Assembly: GCF_002811475.1 (NCBI RefSeq)
Contig: NZ_NPDL01000003.1
Coordinates: 310,001 to 374,000, forward strand
Length of the DNA: 64,000 nt
Reading direction: 5' to 3'
Source of the DNA: Leptospira hartskeerlii
GTDB lineage: Bacteria; Spirochaetota; Leptospiria; Leptospirales; Leptospiraceae
Of the stretch, positions 8,968 through 19,318 are shown piece by piece. Each line of letters begins with the position of its first letter. The first letter of the stretch is position 1. The translations under genes were made by a program, and so were the position numbers. A model generated the notes under the pieces. The model did no database searches. It had not been told where the DNA came from and saw nothing but the letters and a program-made list of their open reading frames with translations.

Positions 8968-10383
8968 TTAATATGCGTTCTTATCCATCACACCTTTTAA
9001 AGGTGTAAGTAGGATGATTTTAATATCCAACCAAAGAGACCAGTTTTCTATATAGTAGATATCCGCATCAATTCTATCATCGATAGAAGTGTCTCCTCTA
9101 AGACCCTTGACTTGAGCAAGACCGGTAATCCCTGCCTTGACTGCATGTCTTCTCATATAATGTCTATGATCCGTTTTGAATTTTTCGACAAAATGAGGTC
9201 TTTCGGGTCTCGGACCCACTACGGACATATCTCCTAAAAGCACATTAAAAAACTGAGGTATTTCGTCAAGGGAGGTCTTACGCAAGATCTTACCGATCCC
9301 GGTAACCCTTGGATCGTTTTGGACCGTCCAAGTCGTCTCAGACTGGGACTTAGTTTGAACAACCATACTTCTAAACTTGAGCATCTTGAAACTTTTATTG
9401 TCCAGCCCCACTCTTTCCTGATGATAGAACACAGGCCCTCTGGAAGTTAATTTGATCAGAAGTGCGATAATCAAAAATACGGGTGAAAAAAGTGTAATGA
9501 AGAAAAGAGAAAATAAGATATCAAAACTTCTTTTGATCACTCGGTTATAGCCAAGACGCACAGGAATGTTTCGGATAGAAATAACCGGAAGACCATCCAT
9601 CTCGTCTACTCTTCCTTTCGCCTTGATGAACTCTTGAAAACCAGGAATTACTTTTAAGTCGATACCTTCCGTATCACATGCATCCAAAACCGTCTCCAAA
9701 CAATCCCCTTCAGCATTATTCAAAGCATAAACTACAAGATCAGGTTTGATCTCGGACAAAACCTTCTCTATCTTGTCTGTCTTTCCGACCAATTTCATTT
9801 CCTTACGGATTGCTTTTGAATTTCCCGAGCTTACATAACCAATGATCTCATATCCGTAGATCTGATGTCTTTGAACTGAGTCTGCAAAACGAGCAGCGGT
9901 TTCTCTTGTTCCGATCACAAGTACCCTACGTAGATTATATCCTTTGCTTCTGAGATATCTTAAGAACTGGCGGGCGAGGAGATGAAGAAGCCCTATTGAA
10001 AAAATATTTGTCCCTGCAAAAACTAAAATGAAAGAACGAGAAAATCTTTCACTTCCGAAATCACCTCGGAAGAAGAATAACATGGATAATACGAATAGTA
10101 GATTTAAGAACACTCCGCCAAAGATCGCAAGGAACTCATCTAAAAAGGACAATCCTCTTCTGGGATGGTATAGATCTATAAATAAGAAAACGATTACTTG
10201 AGAAATGGAAAGAACGGAACCTAATATAAAATAACTTTCCAGATCTATATAAGATCTATCTATTCCAGTCGGATCTCCTACATAAAAACGAAGAAGGAAT
10301 GCAAAAACACAACTTCCCAAAGAGAAGATCAGGTCCAAGAAGACGAATAATAATTTAAAAGTTTGGCTTCTTTCTTTCAGCAT
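8968..10383 (-). CDS. Polyprenyl glycosylphosphotransferase (WcaJ/undecaprenyl-phosphate sugar transferase type)
   Basis: Membrane enzyme moving a sugar-1-phosphate onto the undecaprenyl-phosphate carrier to start exopolysaccharide or O-antigen synthesis. Four to five N-terminal membrane segments (about 10-130) are followed by a Rossmann-like CoA_binding_3 domain (about 150-265, with [16 protein letters not shown]). One further membrane segment leads to the bacterial sugar transferase domain ([51 protein letters not shown]). The LDEIPQ and GPRP motifs mark the catalytic domain. It starts 1 bp after the lptD stop, linking LPS assembly with glycan initiation. The sugar is not predictable. Confidence 0.9.
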   Translation of the reverse strand: MLKERSQTFKLLFVFLDLIFSLGSCVFAFLLRFYVGDPTGIDRSYIDLESYFILGSVLSISQVIVFLFIDLYHPRRGLSFLDEFLAIFGGVFLNLLFVLSMLFFFRGDFGSERFSRSFILVFAGTNIFSIGLLHLLARQFLRYLRSKGYNLRRVLVIGTRETAARFADSVQRHQIYGYEIIGYVSSGNSKAIRKEMKLVGKTDKIEKVLSEIKPDLVVYALNNAEGDCLETVLDACDTEGIDLKVIPGFQEFIKAKGRVDEMDGLPVISIRNIPVRLGYNRVIKRSFDILFSLFFITLFSPVFLIIALLIKLTSRGPVFYHQERVGLDNKSFKMLKFRSMVVQTKSQSETTWTVQNDPRVTGIGKILRKTSLDEIPQFFNVLLGDMSVVGPRPERPHFVEKFKTDHRHYMRRHAVKAGITGLAQVKGLRGDTSIDDRIDADIYYIENWSLWLDIKIILLTPLKGVMDKNAY

Positions 10384-10384
10384 A

Positions 10385-13330
10385 TTATTGCGATTCGACT
10401 CCTTCCGTATAACCCGTCCTAAGAGGACGTTTTCTAAACCTGAACAGACGGATCCTGGAAAGTTGGGAAGAATCTTCCTGACCTAAACTGAAATCCGTTA
10501 AAGATATGGAGAAGAATATTGACTGGTCGTAAAAGGTTACCTGACTCGCCCCAGTCGTTCCCCCAGGTACGGATCTAAGATCACTACTTAGACCTAATCT
10601 GAAATTCATAGTGTGCAGATTATATTTTAAGACCATCATTGCTCGGTTAACATTCAGAGCAGTGGTTTGTCTTGCTTGGGTCCCGTTGATCCCAGAACCA
10701 TTGATAATATCCTGACCTAAATTTGTAGGATTCATATTCATAGAAGTGAATGGAGAAGTAGGATCCGTATTCAAAATATATCTTTGATAATAATAATTGT
10801 CCGTTTGGTTCGTATATCTCCAAGGTTCGGTCACCCTGGAGTCTATCTCCGCCTCAATCCCGAATTCTCTAGTGATATCGATACTTGCCTTAGCGTAGAT
10901 CCTATAATTGTCCATCATAGAAGCATAATAGATATGATACCATGTCCCACCTACTTCCAACTCACGTATATATCTTAAGAAAGGAAGTCTAAATCCCCCC
11001 ATCTTATAAGAAAGGGTGAAGTTATTGGACAAAGGACGATGCAGAGGAGTATGATATACAAAGTCGTTATTAAAGAATATTCCTGTATAAAAACTTCTTT
11101 TTCTTTCCAGAAGTGTTCTTTTTCTTTTACTAAATCCTTCCAAGAAATCTATATAACCCGCAAAACGAAATACCGTATAATACCATCTTTCCTGGCTTGT
11201 AGGTTGAGGCTGGTATTCGTCCGAAAAGTTCCTAAGATCTCGGATAGTCTTAAGAGAAATTTCAAAATTCTCCAAAGCATAACTTTCCAAGGAAAGTTCC
11301 AACTCATGCTGTCGGTTTTTCATGAGGATTGGATCTTGTAAGTCAGGCTTCTCCGCTTCTAACTTACGATAAGTAGTATTAAAGAATAGGATCGGGGCAC
11401 CAATCCTCAAATTGGTATTTGTTCTGAAATATTGATAACTGTCCCTGGCTAAACTTCTTTCCAAAGACGTAAAGTTAGTATTAACAGTATCCGAATTTCC
11501 TGCAGGCAACTGAGCGGATTGTTTTTTAGCACCGTAATAAACACTCGGAGCCAAGGACACATAACTTCCAAAATTCATAGAAGTCCTAAATCCGGTCTCA
11601 CCCTGTAAGAAGTTTTGGGTTCTGAGCAGATTTTCCTTATAATCCCCGTTCGGATTATCATAACTTCCATCCGAGGTAGGAATTTTCAATTTTTCCTGAG
11701 TAGGAACTCCGTAGAATCTCATCAATGTATTCGTTAAATACACATCCCAATACACTGGGGTCTCGAAATAAGGAAGCCTAGTAATTTCCGAACTATTCTT
11801 GATCGTAACGGAAGGAAGAACATCGACTGTAGGAAAATAACCGGACTTGGTGAGAGGAGAAAGGTTATAGAAGAGCATATTTCTCTTCATGTTGATATTA
11901 ACCGAAAGATCTCCTCTATTTTCAGTATAATCCAATTTCCATTCTAAGTTATTACGAACATAACCGTAACGAACGTCCCTGAATGTATATAATGACTGTA
12001 AGCTATTGCTAGGTTGGTATCTATTTCCGTATTCATATTCGAATAAACGGTTTGTAAAATTCTCATATTGAACGGAAAGGTTTCGAGTAACGTCCTTCTC
12101 CGTATTATTCATTTTAGAATTTAAGAATATTCGACCCTTCCACCAAGGATCTCTATCTTCTCCGATATTCGGGATATTGGTCCCCCAATAATTCCCCTTA
12201 TCCACTTGGTTCGTGACCGCACTTGTTCCCAAACCATAATTTGCAAATCGATCCTCAAAACCGGAAGTGATCTGATAAGCCTTATGATTTGCAAAACCTA
12301 AATCTATCAAATAGTTTAGATTAGCACTTTGCCTCCACATTTCCAGTTGGAAGGCCTGTCCTGTTTTTTCGTAGAAATCGGCGCGAGCCTTATAACCCAT
12401 TGGAGTCCAAGACCAAGTAGGAATTGTAGACCATTGTAATGAGTTTTGGATAAATAGACCTTGTGTATTGTTCTTACCGGCTTGGGTAGTCCAACCATTC
12501 CCTAAATTATTATTATAGAAGAATGGAAGCCAGAATACTGTTGTACCTCCTACCTGGAATCGAACGTTAGTGCCTACAACGGTTCTATCCTGATAGAGAA
12601 CAACCTTATCTACTTTGAAAGAATAATGAGGTTTCTCTGCGTTACATGACGTGAAGTATCCCATCTCCAACATGTAACGTTTATCATCTAATTTTTTGAC
12701 CTTCTCCCCGAAGAAATAAGCGGGAGCGACTGTGCCCTTTGTATTATAGACCACACCCTTATCCAATTTATAGTCGTAGATAAATTTATCGCCGGTGATC
12801 TTGGCTCGGCCGTCTTCGAATTTGATCCCACCTTCCGCATACACTTCTCCGCGATCGGAATCCACGGAGATAGTTTCCGCTTCCAGACTACCTGATCTGA
12901 GTTTGATACGAACTCTACCTCTCAAGATCAAAACCCCACCCTTGGTTTGGTCCACTCTCATGAGTTCACCTTCTGCGGCGTTCTCGATTACCATTGGTAA
13001 GTCTTTTTTAGTTGTTCCGGCTAACGCGGCGAAGTCAGCCTTATTGTCTTCCTTCTCCCCTAAAGCAGCTTTTAATCTTTTACGTCTGGTATAGATAGAA
13101 CCTTCTCTGGAAAGCCCGAGGTTCTCTAACTGTTCATCCACTTCTCTTTCGCTTAGGACTTCGATGGATTTGTTTAAAAGGCGGTTTCTGGTCTTAACAA
13201 CCGATCTTTGGGTATCGTCTTCGGAGTTCGCATCACCCGCAGAACCCCTAGGGCCTAGGTCGACCGGTTGCCCCCAAAGCAAGGTAGGCAAAAAAAGCAA
13301 AAATAGACAATTTCGGATCCAGGGGCGCAT
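10385..13330 (-). CDS. lptD: LPS-assembly protein LptD (outer-membrane barrel)
   Basis: Outer-membrane component that inserts LPS into the outer leaflet. The 981-residue protein starts with a signal peptide ([20 protein letters not shown], then QP). After a charged region (about 40-110) comes the periplasmic LptA/OstA-like jellyroll at about 118-245 ([32 protein letters not shown]). A long aromatic-rich barrel follows, with alternating residues and many Tyr/Trp/Asn-rich turns, continuing to the C-terminus. The family Cys pairs of E. coli LptD are not evident: I see one Cys in the mature N-domain (TSCNAEKP), so the disulphide switch is probably absent. The neighbours (sugar transferase, uppP) fit envelope biogenesis. 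Confidence 0.87.
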   Translation of the reverse strand: MRPWIRNCLFLLFLPTLLWGQPVDLGPRGSAGDANSEDDTQRSVVKTRNRLLNKSIEVLSEREVDEQLENLGLSREGSIYTRRKRLKAALGEKEDNKADFAALAGTTKKDLPMVIENAAEGELMRVDQTKGGVLILRGRVRIKLRSGSLEAETISVDSDRGEVYAEGGIKFEDGRAKITGDKFIYDYKLDKGVVYNTKGTVAPAYFFGEKVKKLDDKRYMLEMGYFTSCNAEKPHYSFKVDKVVLYQDRTVVGTNVRFQVGGTTVFWLPFFYNNNLGNGWTTQAGKNNTQGLFIQNSLQWSTIPTWSWTPMGYKARADFYEKTGQAFQLEMWRQSANLNYLIDLGFANHKAYQITSGFEDRFANYGLGTSAVTNQVDKGNYWGTNIPNIGEDRDPWWKGRIFLNSKMNNTEKDVTRNLSVQYENFTNRLFEYEYGNRYQPSNSLQSLYTFRDVRYGYVRNNLEWKLDYTENRGDLSVNINMKRNMLFYNLSPLTKSGYFPTVDVLPSVTIKNSSEITRLPYFETPVYWDVYLTNTLMRFYGVPTQEKLKIPTSDGSYDNPNGDYKENLLRTQNFLQGETGFRTSMNFGSYVSLAPSVYYGAKKQSAQLPAGNSDTVNTNFTSLERSLARDSYQYFRTNTNLRIGAPILFFNTTYRKLEAEKPDLQDPILMKNRQHELELSLESYALENFEISLKTIRDLRNFSDEYQPQPTSQERWYYTVFRFAGYIDFLEGFSKRKRTLLERKRSFYTGIFFNNDFVYHTPLHRPLSNNFTLSYKMGGFRLPFLRYIRELEVGGTWYHIYYASMMDNYRIYAKASIDITREFGIEAEIDSRVTEPWRYTNQTDNYYYQRYILNTDPTSPFTSMNMNPTNLGQDIINGSGINGTQARQTTALNVNRAMMVLKYNLHTMNFRLGLSSDLRSVPGGTTGASQVTFYDQSIFFSISLTDFSLGQEDSSQLSRIRLFRFRKRPLRTGYTEGVESQ

Positions 13331-13359
13331 TCCGATCTAAGCCACACTATTGTGTCAGG

Positions 13360-14205
13360 TCAGCCTTGCATCACTAATTTGTAGAAGAGCAACACAGAGA
13401 CCCCAAGAAGTATCCGATACCAGCCGAACCCAGTAAAGGAATGGGTCCGTAAATATCTCAGAAACCATTTGATCACGAAAAAGCAAAGTAAGAAAGAAAG
13501 AACAAAACCCAAACTTAAGATCGGTAAATTCTCCAAATTTAACACCGCCCTATGTTTGAATAATTTATAACCTCCGGCTAAGAATAGAACAGGAACAGCA
13601 ACGAAGAAGGAAAACTCCGCAGAACTTTTGGTATCTTTTCCTAAAAATCTTGCGGTCACGATAGTCGCTCCCGATCTGGAAACCCCAGGGACCAAAGCCA
13701 AACATTGGAAGATTCCGATAATGATGGCATCCTTTGTATCGATAGGTTCGCTTGTTTTTATCTTCTCTCTTTTTTGGAACCAGAACTCGGAGAGTAAGAT
13801 CAAGAGCCCTCCCACAAACCAAGCCCATCCTAGGATCGCCAAAATGTCCCCTCTGGACTTGATCGTATCTAAAAATCCTCTAAACAAAAATCCAGCAGCC
13901 ATAATAGGCAAAAATCCGATCGTAACTCTGGTTAGAAAAAGGAATCCTTCCCTGTTTTCTTCTTTGCGGAGAAGGTAACGTACTGCAGATCTTCCCTGCT
14001 CTAAGAACTTCTCCCGATATAAAACAACTACAGATAGGATCGCACCACTTTGGATGAATATATCGAATAAGTCGTCGAAGTCCGCTCCCTCCGAAAATGG
14101 ATAAAAGGAGGAGAATAAGAAAAGGTGTCCTGTGGAGGACACCGGTAAGAATTCCGTAATCGCTTCAATTACGCTACGGAAGATTGCGTTTAGATATGAA
14201 TTCAA
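13360..14205 (-). CDS. uppP: Undecaprenyl-diphosphatase
   Basis: Integral membrane enzyme (BacA/UppP family) dephosphorylating undecaprenyl diphosphate to recycle the lipid carrier for peptidoglycan and O-antigen; loss usually raises bacitracin sensitivity. Both signatures are present: [15 protein letters not shown] (14-28) and [10 protein letters not shown] (about 171-180). There are seven to eight hydrophobic helices over 281 residues. The start is a TTG at 14203-14205; it has no clear Shine-Dalgarno but puts the first motif at the usual distance from the N-terminus. It lies between lptD and a chaperone-like lipoprotein. Confidence 0.93.
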   Translation of the reverse strand: MNSYLNAIFRSVIEAITEFLPVSSTGHLFLFSSFYPFSEGADFDDLFDIFIQSGAILSVVVLYREKFLEQGRSAVRYLLRKEENREGFLFLTRVTIGFLPIMAAGFLFRGFLDTIKSRGDILAILGWAWFVGGLLILLSEFWFQKREKIKTSEPIDTKDAIIIGIFQCLALVPGVSRSGATIVTARFLGKDTKSSAEFSFFVAVPVLFLAGGYKLFKHRAVLNLENLPILSLGFVLSFLLCFFVIKWFLRYLRTHSFTGFGWYRILLGVSVLLFYKLVMQG

Positions 14206-14228
14206 ATCGTTGAAAAAATTCTTTTTTT

Positions 14229-14969
14229 TTACTTAGTGGCTTCGGGCGCCGGTGCAGGAGTAGAAGCTTCCGGTGCTTTGGTCTCCTCGACCTTAGGAGC
14301 CTCTTCTTTGCTCAATTCAGGGAAGCTGAACTCTTTATCTAGATATTTTTCAAGATCAAACTTATCGTTATGTTTGATAGCGACAGTTTCTTTAATTCTA
14401 TCTAGAACTGATTTATAAACTTCTTCCGATTTTCTTCCCTTGATCTGAGCTCTTGCAGCGTCATAACATTGTTCCAAAGTTAAGGACTCAGCTTGTTTGT
14501 ATTTAGTACGGAGTTCTTGACAACCTTGGTTTAATTCTTGCTCAGTGATCTTAATTCTGGATTCGATCTGCTCAGCGATATACATTCCGTAAATCAACTG
14601 CATTTCTTGGAACTTTAAGATTTCTTTAATATCGGATCTTTTGCTGAAACCACTCTTATCTGCGGCAGCTTTGACAACCATCATCTCATGATAACGATCA
14701 AAAAACTTTCTTTTTCTGAATTCGTTTCTGAGTTGCAGGAAACTTTGAGGAACTTTACTTTCTTCTTCGGTTAAAAATTTAATAACGTTCTTTTTTTCTA
14801 TGTTTTGAGTGCGGCTTAAAGTATCCAAAGCGGTATCAAAAGCGCTTTCAAAACTTGCAGTAGTCAGCTTATTACCGTCGATGGACTCGATAACCGGAGT
14901 CCCGTCTCCGCAATATGCGAAAGAGAAAAAAGATATGAGTAAAGTGAGAGAAAAATATAGCCGTTTCAT
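14229..14969 (-). CDS. Lipoprotein with SurA/PpiC-like helical N-domain (no isomerase domain)
   Basis: I place the start at the ATG at 14967-14969 ([20 protein letters not shown]), because it gives a clean signal peptide ending in lipobox FAYC and leaves the mfd end free. An upstream in-frame start at 15020 would add 17 unlikely residues. The 246-residue product is largely helical, with charged amphipathic stretches (about 30-210) resembling the N-terminal chaperone domain of SurA/trigger-factor-type proteins. It ends in a Pro/Ala/Glu-rich tail ([21 protein letters not shown] region). No parvulin domain is visible. Location between mfd and uppP/lptD suggests a role in envelope protein folding; this is inference. 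Confidence 0.65.
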   Translation of the reverse strand: MKRLYFSLTLLISFFSFAYCGDGTPVIESIDGNKLTTASFESAFDTALDTLSRTQNIEKKNVIKFLTEEESKVPQSFLQLRNEFRKRKFFDRYHEMMVVKAAADKSGFSKRSDIKEILKFQEMQLIYGMYIAEQIESRIKITEQELNQGCQELRTKYKQAESLTLEQCYDAARAQIKGRKSEEVYKSVLDRIKETVAIKHNDKFDLEKYLDKEFSFPELSKEEAPKVEETKAPEASTPAPAPEATK

Positions 14970-15019
14970 CTGTGTTGGAATTCCTACGCAAAAAATAGGA
15001 GAACCGGGCCTGGCGTCCA

Positions 15020-18000
15020 TTACTTTTTGTCGGGTAACATTTCCGTTAAGAAGTACACAAGTTTCACGAGTTTGTCTTTTTGGTTGGCTTTCCCCGGAAC
15101 GTATAAAAGTACATTCGGTTCTCTAGGATTCATGGTAAGACCCATCCGAGCGGAGATCAAGTTTACTATTTTGTCATAACTGCCTAAGAAATGTGCTCCT
15201 AATTTTAGGCGAATTTCTTCCCCGAGCTCGGACACAGATTCAAAGCCCAAGACAGAAGCTAAGGTCCTGATCTTTTCCAACATTAGGAAAGTTTTTGCCT
15301 CTTCCGGAGGTTCACCGAAACGATCTGTCATTTCTTGCGTAACTTCTTCTATTTCGTCCAGGTCTCTTGCACCTTCGAATCGTTTATAAAATTCTATCTT
15401 CTGTCTTGTGTCCGGTATATAAGATTCAGGAATGAAGAAGTTAGAATCCAAATTGATAGCAGTTCTTACTTCAATTTTTACTTCTTCACCTTTGATCCTG
15501 GCAATTGCCTCTTCTAACATCTGCACATACAGATCGAAGCCAACTTCCATGATATCTCCGGATTGCTCTTTCCCTAAAAGATTTCCGGCTCCTCTGATTT
15601 CTAAGTCTCTCATTGCAACTTTGAATCCGGAACCGAGTTCTTGGTATTCATAGATAGTATTCAGGCGTTTTTCCGCATCTTCGGTCACCACTCTATCTTT
15701 AGGAAGAAGAAGGTATGCAAATGCTTTTCGGTCACTTCTTCCTACTCTACCTCGGATCTGATACAACTGAGAAAGCCCAAATAGATCCGCTCTTTTTACG
15801 ATCAGAGTGTTTACATTTGGAATATCTATCCCGGATTCGATGATTGTAGTCGTAACAAGAATATCAAATTTACGCGCATAAAAATCTACTAAAGTTTCTT
15901 CGATCTCATCTTCCGTCATCTGTCCATGAAGAACTCCGATGGACGCCTCAGGAACGATCTCGTTCAATCTTTTAGTCTCTTGTTCAATCGATTCTACTCT
16001 ATTATAAAGATAGAATACTTGTCCCTCTCTCGCAAGTTCGGTGCGGATCGCGTCTCTTAGGACCTCTTCGTCCTCTTCGATCACATAAGTTTCCACACTC
16101 TGTCTATTCTTAGGAGGAGTAGCAATAATAGAAAGTTCTCTTATCCCGGTCAATGCCATATGAAGAGTTCTAGGAATCGGGGTCGCGGTCAGAGTTAGGA
16201 CATCCACAAGATTTTTGATCTTCTTAATGGATTCCTTATGGTTCACTCCGAATCTTTGCTCTTCATCTATGATGAGTAGTCCCAGATTTTTGGGCTGGAC
16301 AGAATTTGCTAAAACCGCATGAGTTCCGATGAGCATATCCACTTTTCCGGAAGCAAAACGTTTCAGAACATCGCGAGTCTCCGCTGCAGTTCTAAGACGA
16401 GAAACGAGTTCCACAGTGATCGGATAATTCTCGAATCTCTTTTTCATATTATTATAATGTTGTAAGGCGAGGATTGTGGTTGGAGCAAGCATTAGGATCT
16501 GCTTACCTGCCATTGCCACTTTGAAAGCTGCTCGAATGGCAACTTCTGTTTTTCCGTAACCAACGTCTCCGCAGATAAGGCGATCCATAGGCTTTATGGA
16601 TTCTAGATCTTTCTTAACAGCTTCTATTGCTTCAATTTGATCTGGAGTTTCCTCATATTCGAATTCTGCTTCAAACTCTTCCTGATAAATCGTGTCAGGT
16701 GGGAAAGCATAACCCTGTAATTTGATCCTATTGGAATACATATGGACCAGATCTTCCGCAAGACCTTCGACTGCTTTCTGGACTCTGTCCTTTGTTTTTT
16801 TCCAGGTACTTTTTCCGAGGCTGTCTAATCTTGGTCTTTCAGTTCCGCCAACAAATCTTTGGACTAGAGAAATTTGGTCCAGAGGAACGAATAACGTGTC
16901 TCCGCCATAATATTCTAATTTTAGAAAGTCTCTTTCTTTTCCCCCCGCATTTACTCTTTCTATTTTAAGGAATTTTCCTACTCCATGATTTACATGGACC
17001 ACGAAGTCCCCTTCTTTCAGATCCAAGAAGCTTTGAATAGCCTTGCTACTTTGTTTTTTGAATCTAGTCTTACGTTTATATTCTCTTCCGAATACGTCGT
17101 TCTCTGATAAAAACAAAAGTTTCTCTTCTTCCCATAAAAAACCGTTCCGTATTTCGGAAACTGCTAAATACACTTCTTCTTTCGATTTGCCGGGAAGAAC
17201 GATCGGCTCAGGCTCAGAAGCCTCAGAATTTAATAAACGAATTCCTTCCGATCCAAAAAGTCCCAAAAGCCTTTGGGTCTGGGCCTCGAAAGAAGAAGTG
17301 AGAATGATCTTCCATCCACCTTCCGTTTTTAATTCTCCCAGTTTTTCTCGAACTTCTCTGATCTTTCCCTTGAAAGACGGAGCCTGATGCAAAGGGCAGA
17401 CCAGATCTTCGGGCTTACTTGGAGGAAGTTGGGTAAATTTAATACCGCTTAGGTTTTCTAAAATTTCAGATTCTTCTTTATCTCTTAAAAGTAAAGAAGG
17501 AGGAGGAGCGCAGAGGATCTCTTTACTTCTTTTTTCGTAAAGAGCGTCATATTCCCTTAAAAGGTGAGAATATCTTTCTTTTGCTCCATTCGGATCCGGA
17601 AAAATCAGCCCCGGCTTTGCTTTAAAAAAAGATAATATTCCTTTATTTTCACGGACCATCGGGATCAATTCTTCGTAATAAGTCCCGCCTGCATCGTCCG
17701 GGATCTCAGGTAAATGAAGTGATTTATCCGCGTTTGCGATCAGATTCCGATAAGCTTCTTTCTGAGAATCTGTCAGAATGAACTCGTCTGCAGGAAGCAA
17801 GAACGCCTCTTCCAAATTCTCCAAAGATCTTTGGGTTTCCGGATCGAATGTTCGAATGGATTCCACTTCATCCCCAAAAAAATCAATACGGATCGGATCG
17901 GAAGAGAAAGAAGAAAATACATCTAAGATCCCACCCTTCAAACTGAACTCACCGAATGCTTGGCACATGTCCACTCTGTGATAGCCGAGTCGAACCAGTT

Positions 18001-18460
18001 CTCTCATTAGATTTTCAGGTTGTATCTCTTGTCCTAATTTTACGGACAAAGATCTTTCTTTCAAAGCGGAAGCTTCCGGAAGTGTTTTCAAGAAACCTGA
18101 AACGGAAGTGAATACTAAAACTTTTTCTCCCGATAGGATACGTGCAAGAGCTTGGATCCTCTCTCTTTTCATTTCCTGAGGATAACGCATGTATTCGTAA
18201 GGCAAAACTTCCTGGCCAGGAAGATAACAAACCAGATCAGGCTCTAAATAACTTAAGGATTCTCTATACAAAAATTCCGATTCGGTATTCGTAGAAGAGA
18301 TTACAATTTTAGAATTTTTCTGGGCCTGAAAGATAACGGAAGATAGAAGTGAATGAACTGAATTCGGAACGGAAGAAATTTTAGAATTCTCTTTTGCAGA
18401 AGAAAAAAGATCTTCCAGAGATTTTTTCCAATCGGATTGAGTGGAAACAGACTTAGCCAT
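15020..18460 (-). CDS. mfd: Transcription-repair coupling factor
   Basis: ATP-dependent DNA translocase that displaces RNA polymerase stalled at lesions and recruits UvrA. It has 1146 residues, full length. The UvrB-like N-terminal module carries YLPGQEVLPYEYM (about 78-90). The RNA-polymerase-interacting domain has FVVHVNHGVGKFLKIERV (about 490-507). The RecG-like helicase domains follow, with Walker A GDVGYGKTEVA near 629-639, the DEEQ box IIDEEQRFGVNHKE near 729, TATPIPRTLHMAL, and GRVGRSDRKAFAYLL. The C-terminal TRCF domain (RQKIEFYKRFEGARD onward) is complete. It starts 6 bp after panC. Confidence 0.97.
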   Translation of the reverse strand: MAKSVSTQSDWKKSLEDLFSSAKENSKISSVPNSVHSLLSSVIFQAQKNSKIVISSTNTESEFLYRESLSYLEPDLVCYLPGQEVLPYEYMRYPQEMKRERIQALARILSGEKVLVFTSVSGFLKTLPEASALKERSLSVKLGQEIQPENLMRELVRLGYHRVDMCQAFGEFSLKGGILDVFSSFSSDPIRIDFFGDEVESIRTFDPETQRSLENLEEAFLLPADEFILTDSQKEAYRNLIANADKSLHLPEIPDDAGGTYYEELIPMVRENKGILSFFKAKPGLIFPDPNGAKERYSHLLREYDALYEKRSKEILCAPPPSLLLRDKEESEILENLSGIKFTQLPPSKPEDLVCPLHQAPSFKGKIREVREKLGELKTEGGWKIILTSSFEAQTQRLLGLFGSEGIRLLNSEASEPEPIVLPGKSKEEVYLAVSEIRNGFLWEEEKLLFLSENDVFGREYKRKTRFKKQSSKAIQSFLDLKEGDFVVHVNHGVGKFLKIERVNAGGKERDFLKLEYYGGDTLFVPLDQISLVQRFVGGTERPRLDSLGKSTWKKTKDRVQKAVEGLAEDLVHMYSNRIKLQGYAFPPDTIYQEEFEAEFEYEETPDQIEAIEAVKKDLESIKPMDRLICGDVGYGKTEVAIRAAFKVAMAGKQILMLAPTTILALQHYNNMKKRFENYPITVELVSRLRTAAETRDVLKRFASGKVDMLIGTHAVLANSVQPKNLGLLIIDEEQRFGVNHKESIKKIKNLVDVLTLTATPIPRTLHMALTGIRELSIIATPPKNRQSVETYVIEEDEEVLRDAIRTELAREGQVFYLYNRVESIEQETKRLNEIVPEASIGVLHGQMTEDEIEETLVDFYARKFDILVTTTIIESGIDIPNVNTLIVKRADLFGLSQLYQIRGRVGRSDRKAFAYLLLPKDRVVTEDAEKRLNTIYEYQELGSGFKVAMRDLEIRGAGNLLGKEQSGDIMEVGFDLYVQMLEEAIARIKGEEVKIEVRTAINLDSNFFIPESYIPDTRQKIEFYKRFEGARDLDEIEEVTQEMTDRFGEPPEEAKTFLMLEKIRTLASVLGFESVSELGEEIRLKLGAHFLGSYDKIVNLISARMGLTMNPREPNVLLYVPGKANQKDKLVKLVYFLTEMLPDKK

Positions 18461-18466
18461 ATTAAA

Positions 18467-19318
18467 TCAAGACACCTTTACGGTTAAATTATCGATCAAT
18501 CTTACCTGCCCTAAAAAGGCAGCAACAGCGAGTAGGACTTCCCCTTTTAGAATATGAAGTTCTTCTAATGTGTTTGCGTCCAAAATTTCCAAATAGTCCG
18601 TCTGTATTTTGGAAGAAGAATCCAGAACATCTCTCATTACAGTCAGAACTTCCCCAGGATCTTTTTCTCCTTGTCGAATTAAACTCTCCCCCAAACGTAA
18701 GGCCCTAATAAGTAACAAAGCTTCTTCTTTTTCCGGTCCTACCAAACGAGCGTTTCTAGAACTTAATGCCAAACCTTCTGCGGAGCGAACCGTATCTACT
18801 CCAATGATCTCCATAGGAAAACCGAGAGCTCGAGTGAAATCTTTTACGACCAGATATTGTTGGTAATCCTTCTTACCGAAATAAGAACGATCCGCCGGAA
18901 TTGTATGGAACAAACGGGAAAGAACAAGAAGAACACCTTCAAAATGTCCGGGTCTGGTCGTTGCATCCAAATTTTTCATCAAATGAGGGATACGCAATTC
19001 TACCTCTGGAATTCCTCCTGGATACATCGTGTCTTTGTCCGGTAAAAATACCAGATCCACCTTGGATGATTTACAAATCTCTAAATCGCCTTCGGTGTTG
19101 ATCGGATATTTTGCATAATCTTCCGGATCGTTGAACTGAGCAGGGTTCACAAAAATAGAAACTACAGTTTTGGAATTTTCGGCCGCGGAACGAACGAATA
19201 GATTCGAATGTCCTTCATGCAAAAAACCCATAGTAGGAGCAAAACCTACGGAAAGTTTTTCGGACTTCCAGGAGAGTATTTGGTTTCTGACTTCGTTTGG
19301 GTCCTTGGATACGATCAT
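18467..19318 (-). CDS. panC: Pantothenate synthetase
   Basis: Condenses pantoate and beta-alanine with ATP to give pantothenate for coenzyme A. The 283 residues match the family. The nucleotidyltransferase signature GFAPTMGFLHEGHSNLF (about 25-41) holds the HIGH-like HEGH. FVNPAQFNDPEDYAKYP, YFGKKDYQQYLVVKDF and the KMSKS-like LALSSRNARL segment are all intact. It overlaps hisD by 4 bp and is followed after 6 bp by mfd. Confidence 0.96.
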   Translation of the reverse strand: MIVSKDPNEVRNQILSWKSEKLSVGFAPTMGFLHEGHSNLFVRSAAENSKTVVSIFVNPAQFNDPEDYAKYPINTEGDLEICKSSKVDLVFLPDKDTMYPGGIPEVELRIPHLMKNLDATTRPGHFEGVLLVLSRLFHTIPADRSYFGKKDYQQYLVVKDFTRALGFPMEIIGVDTVRSAEGLALSSRNARLVGPEKEEALLLIRALRLGESLIRQGEKDPGEVLTVMRDVLDSSSKIQTDYLEILDANTLEELHILKGEVLLAVAAFLGQVRLIDNLTVKVS

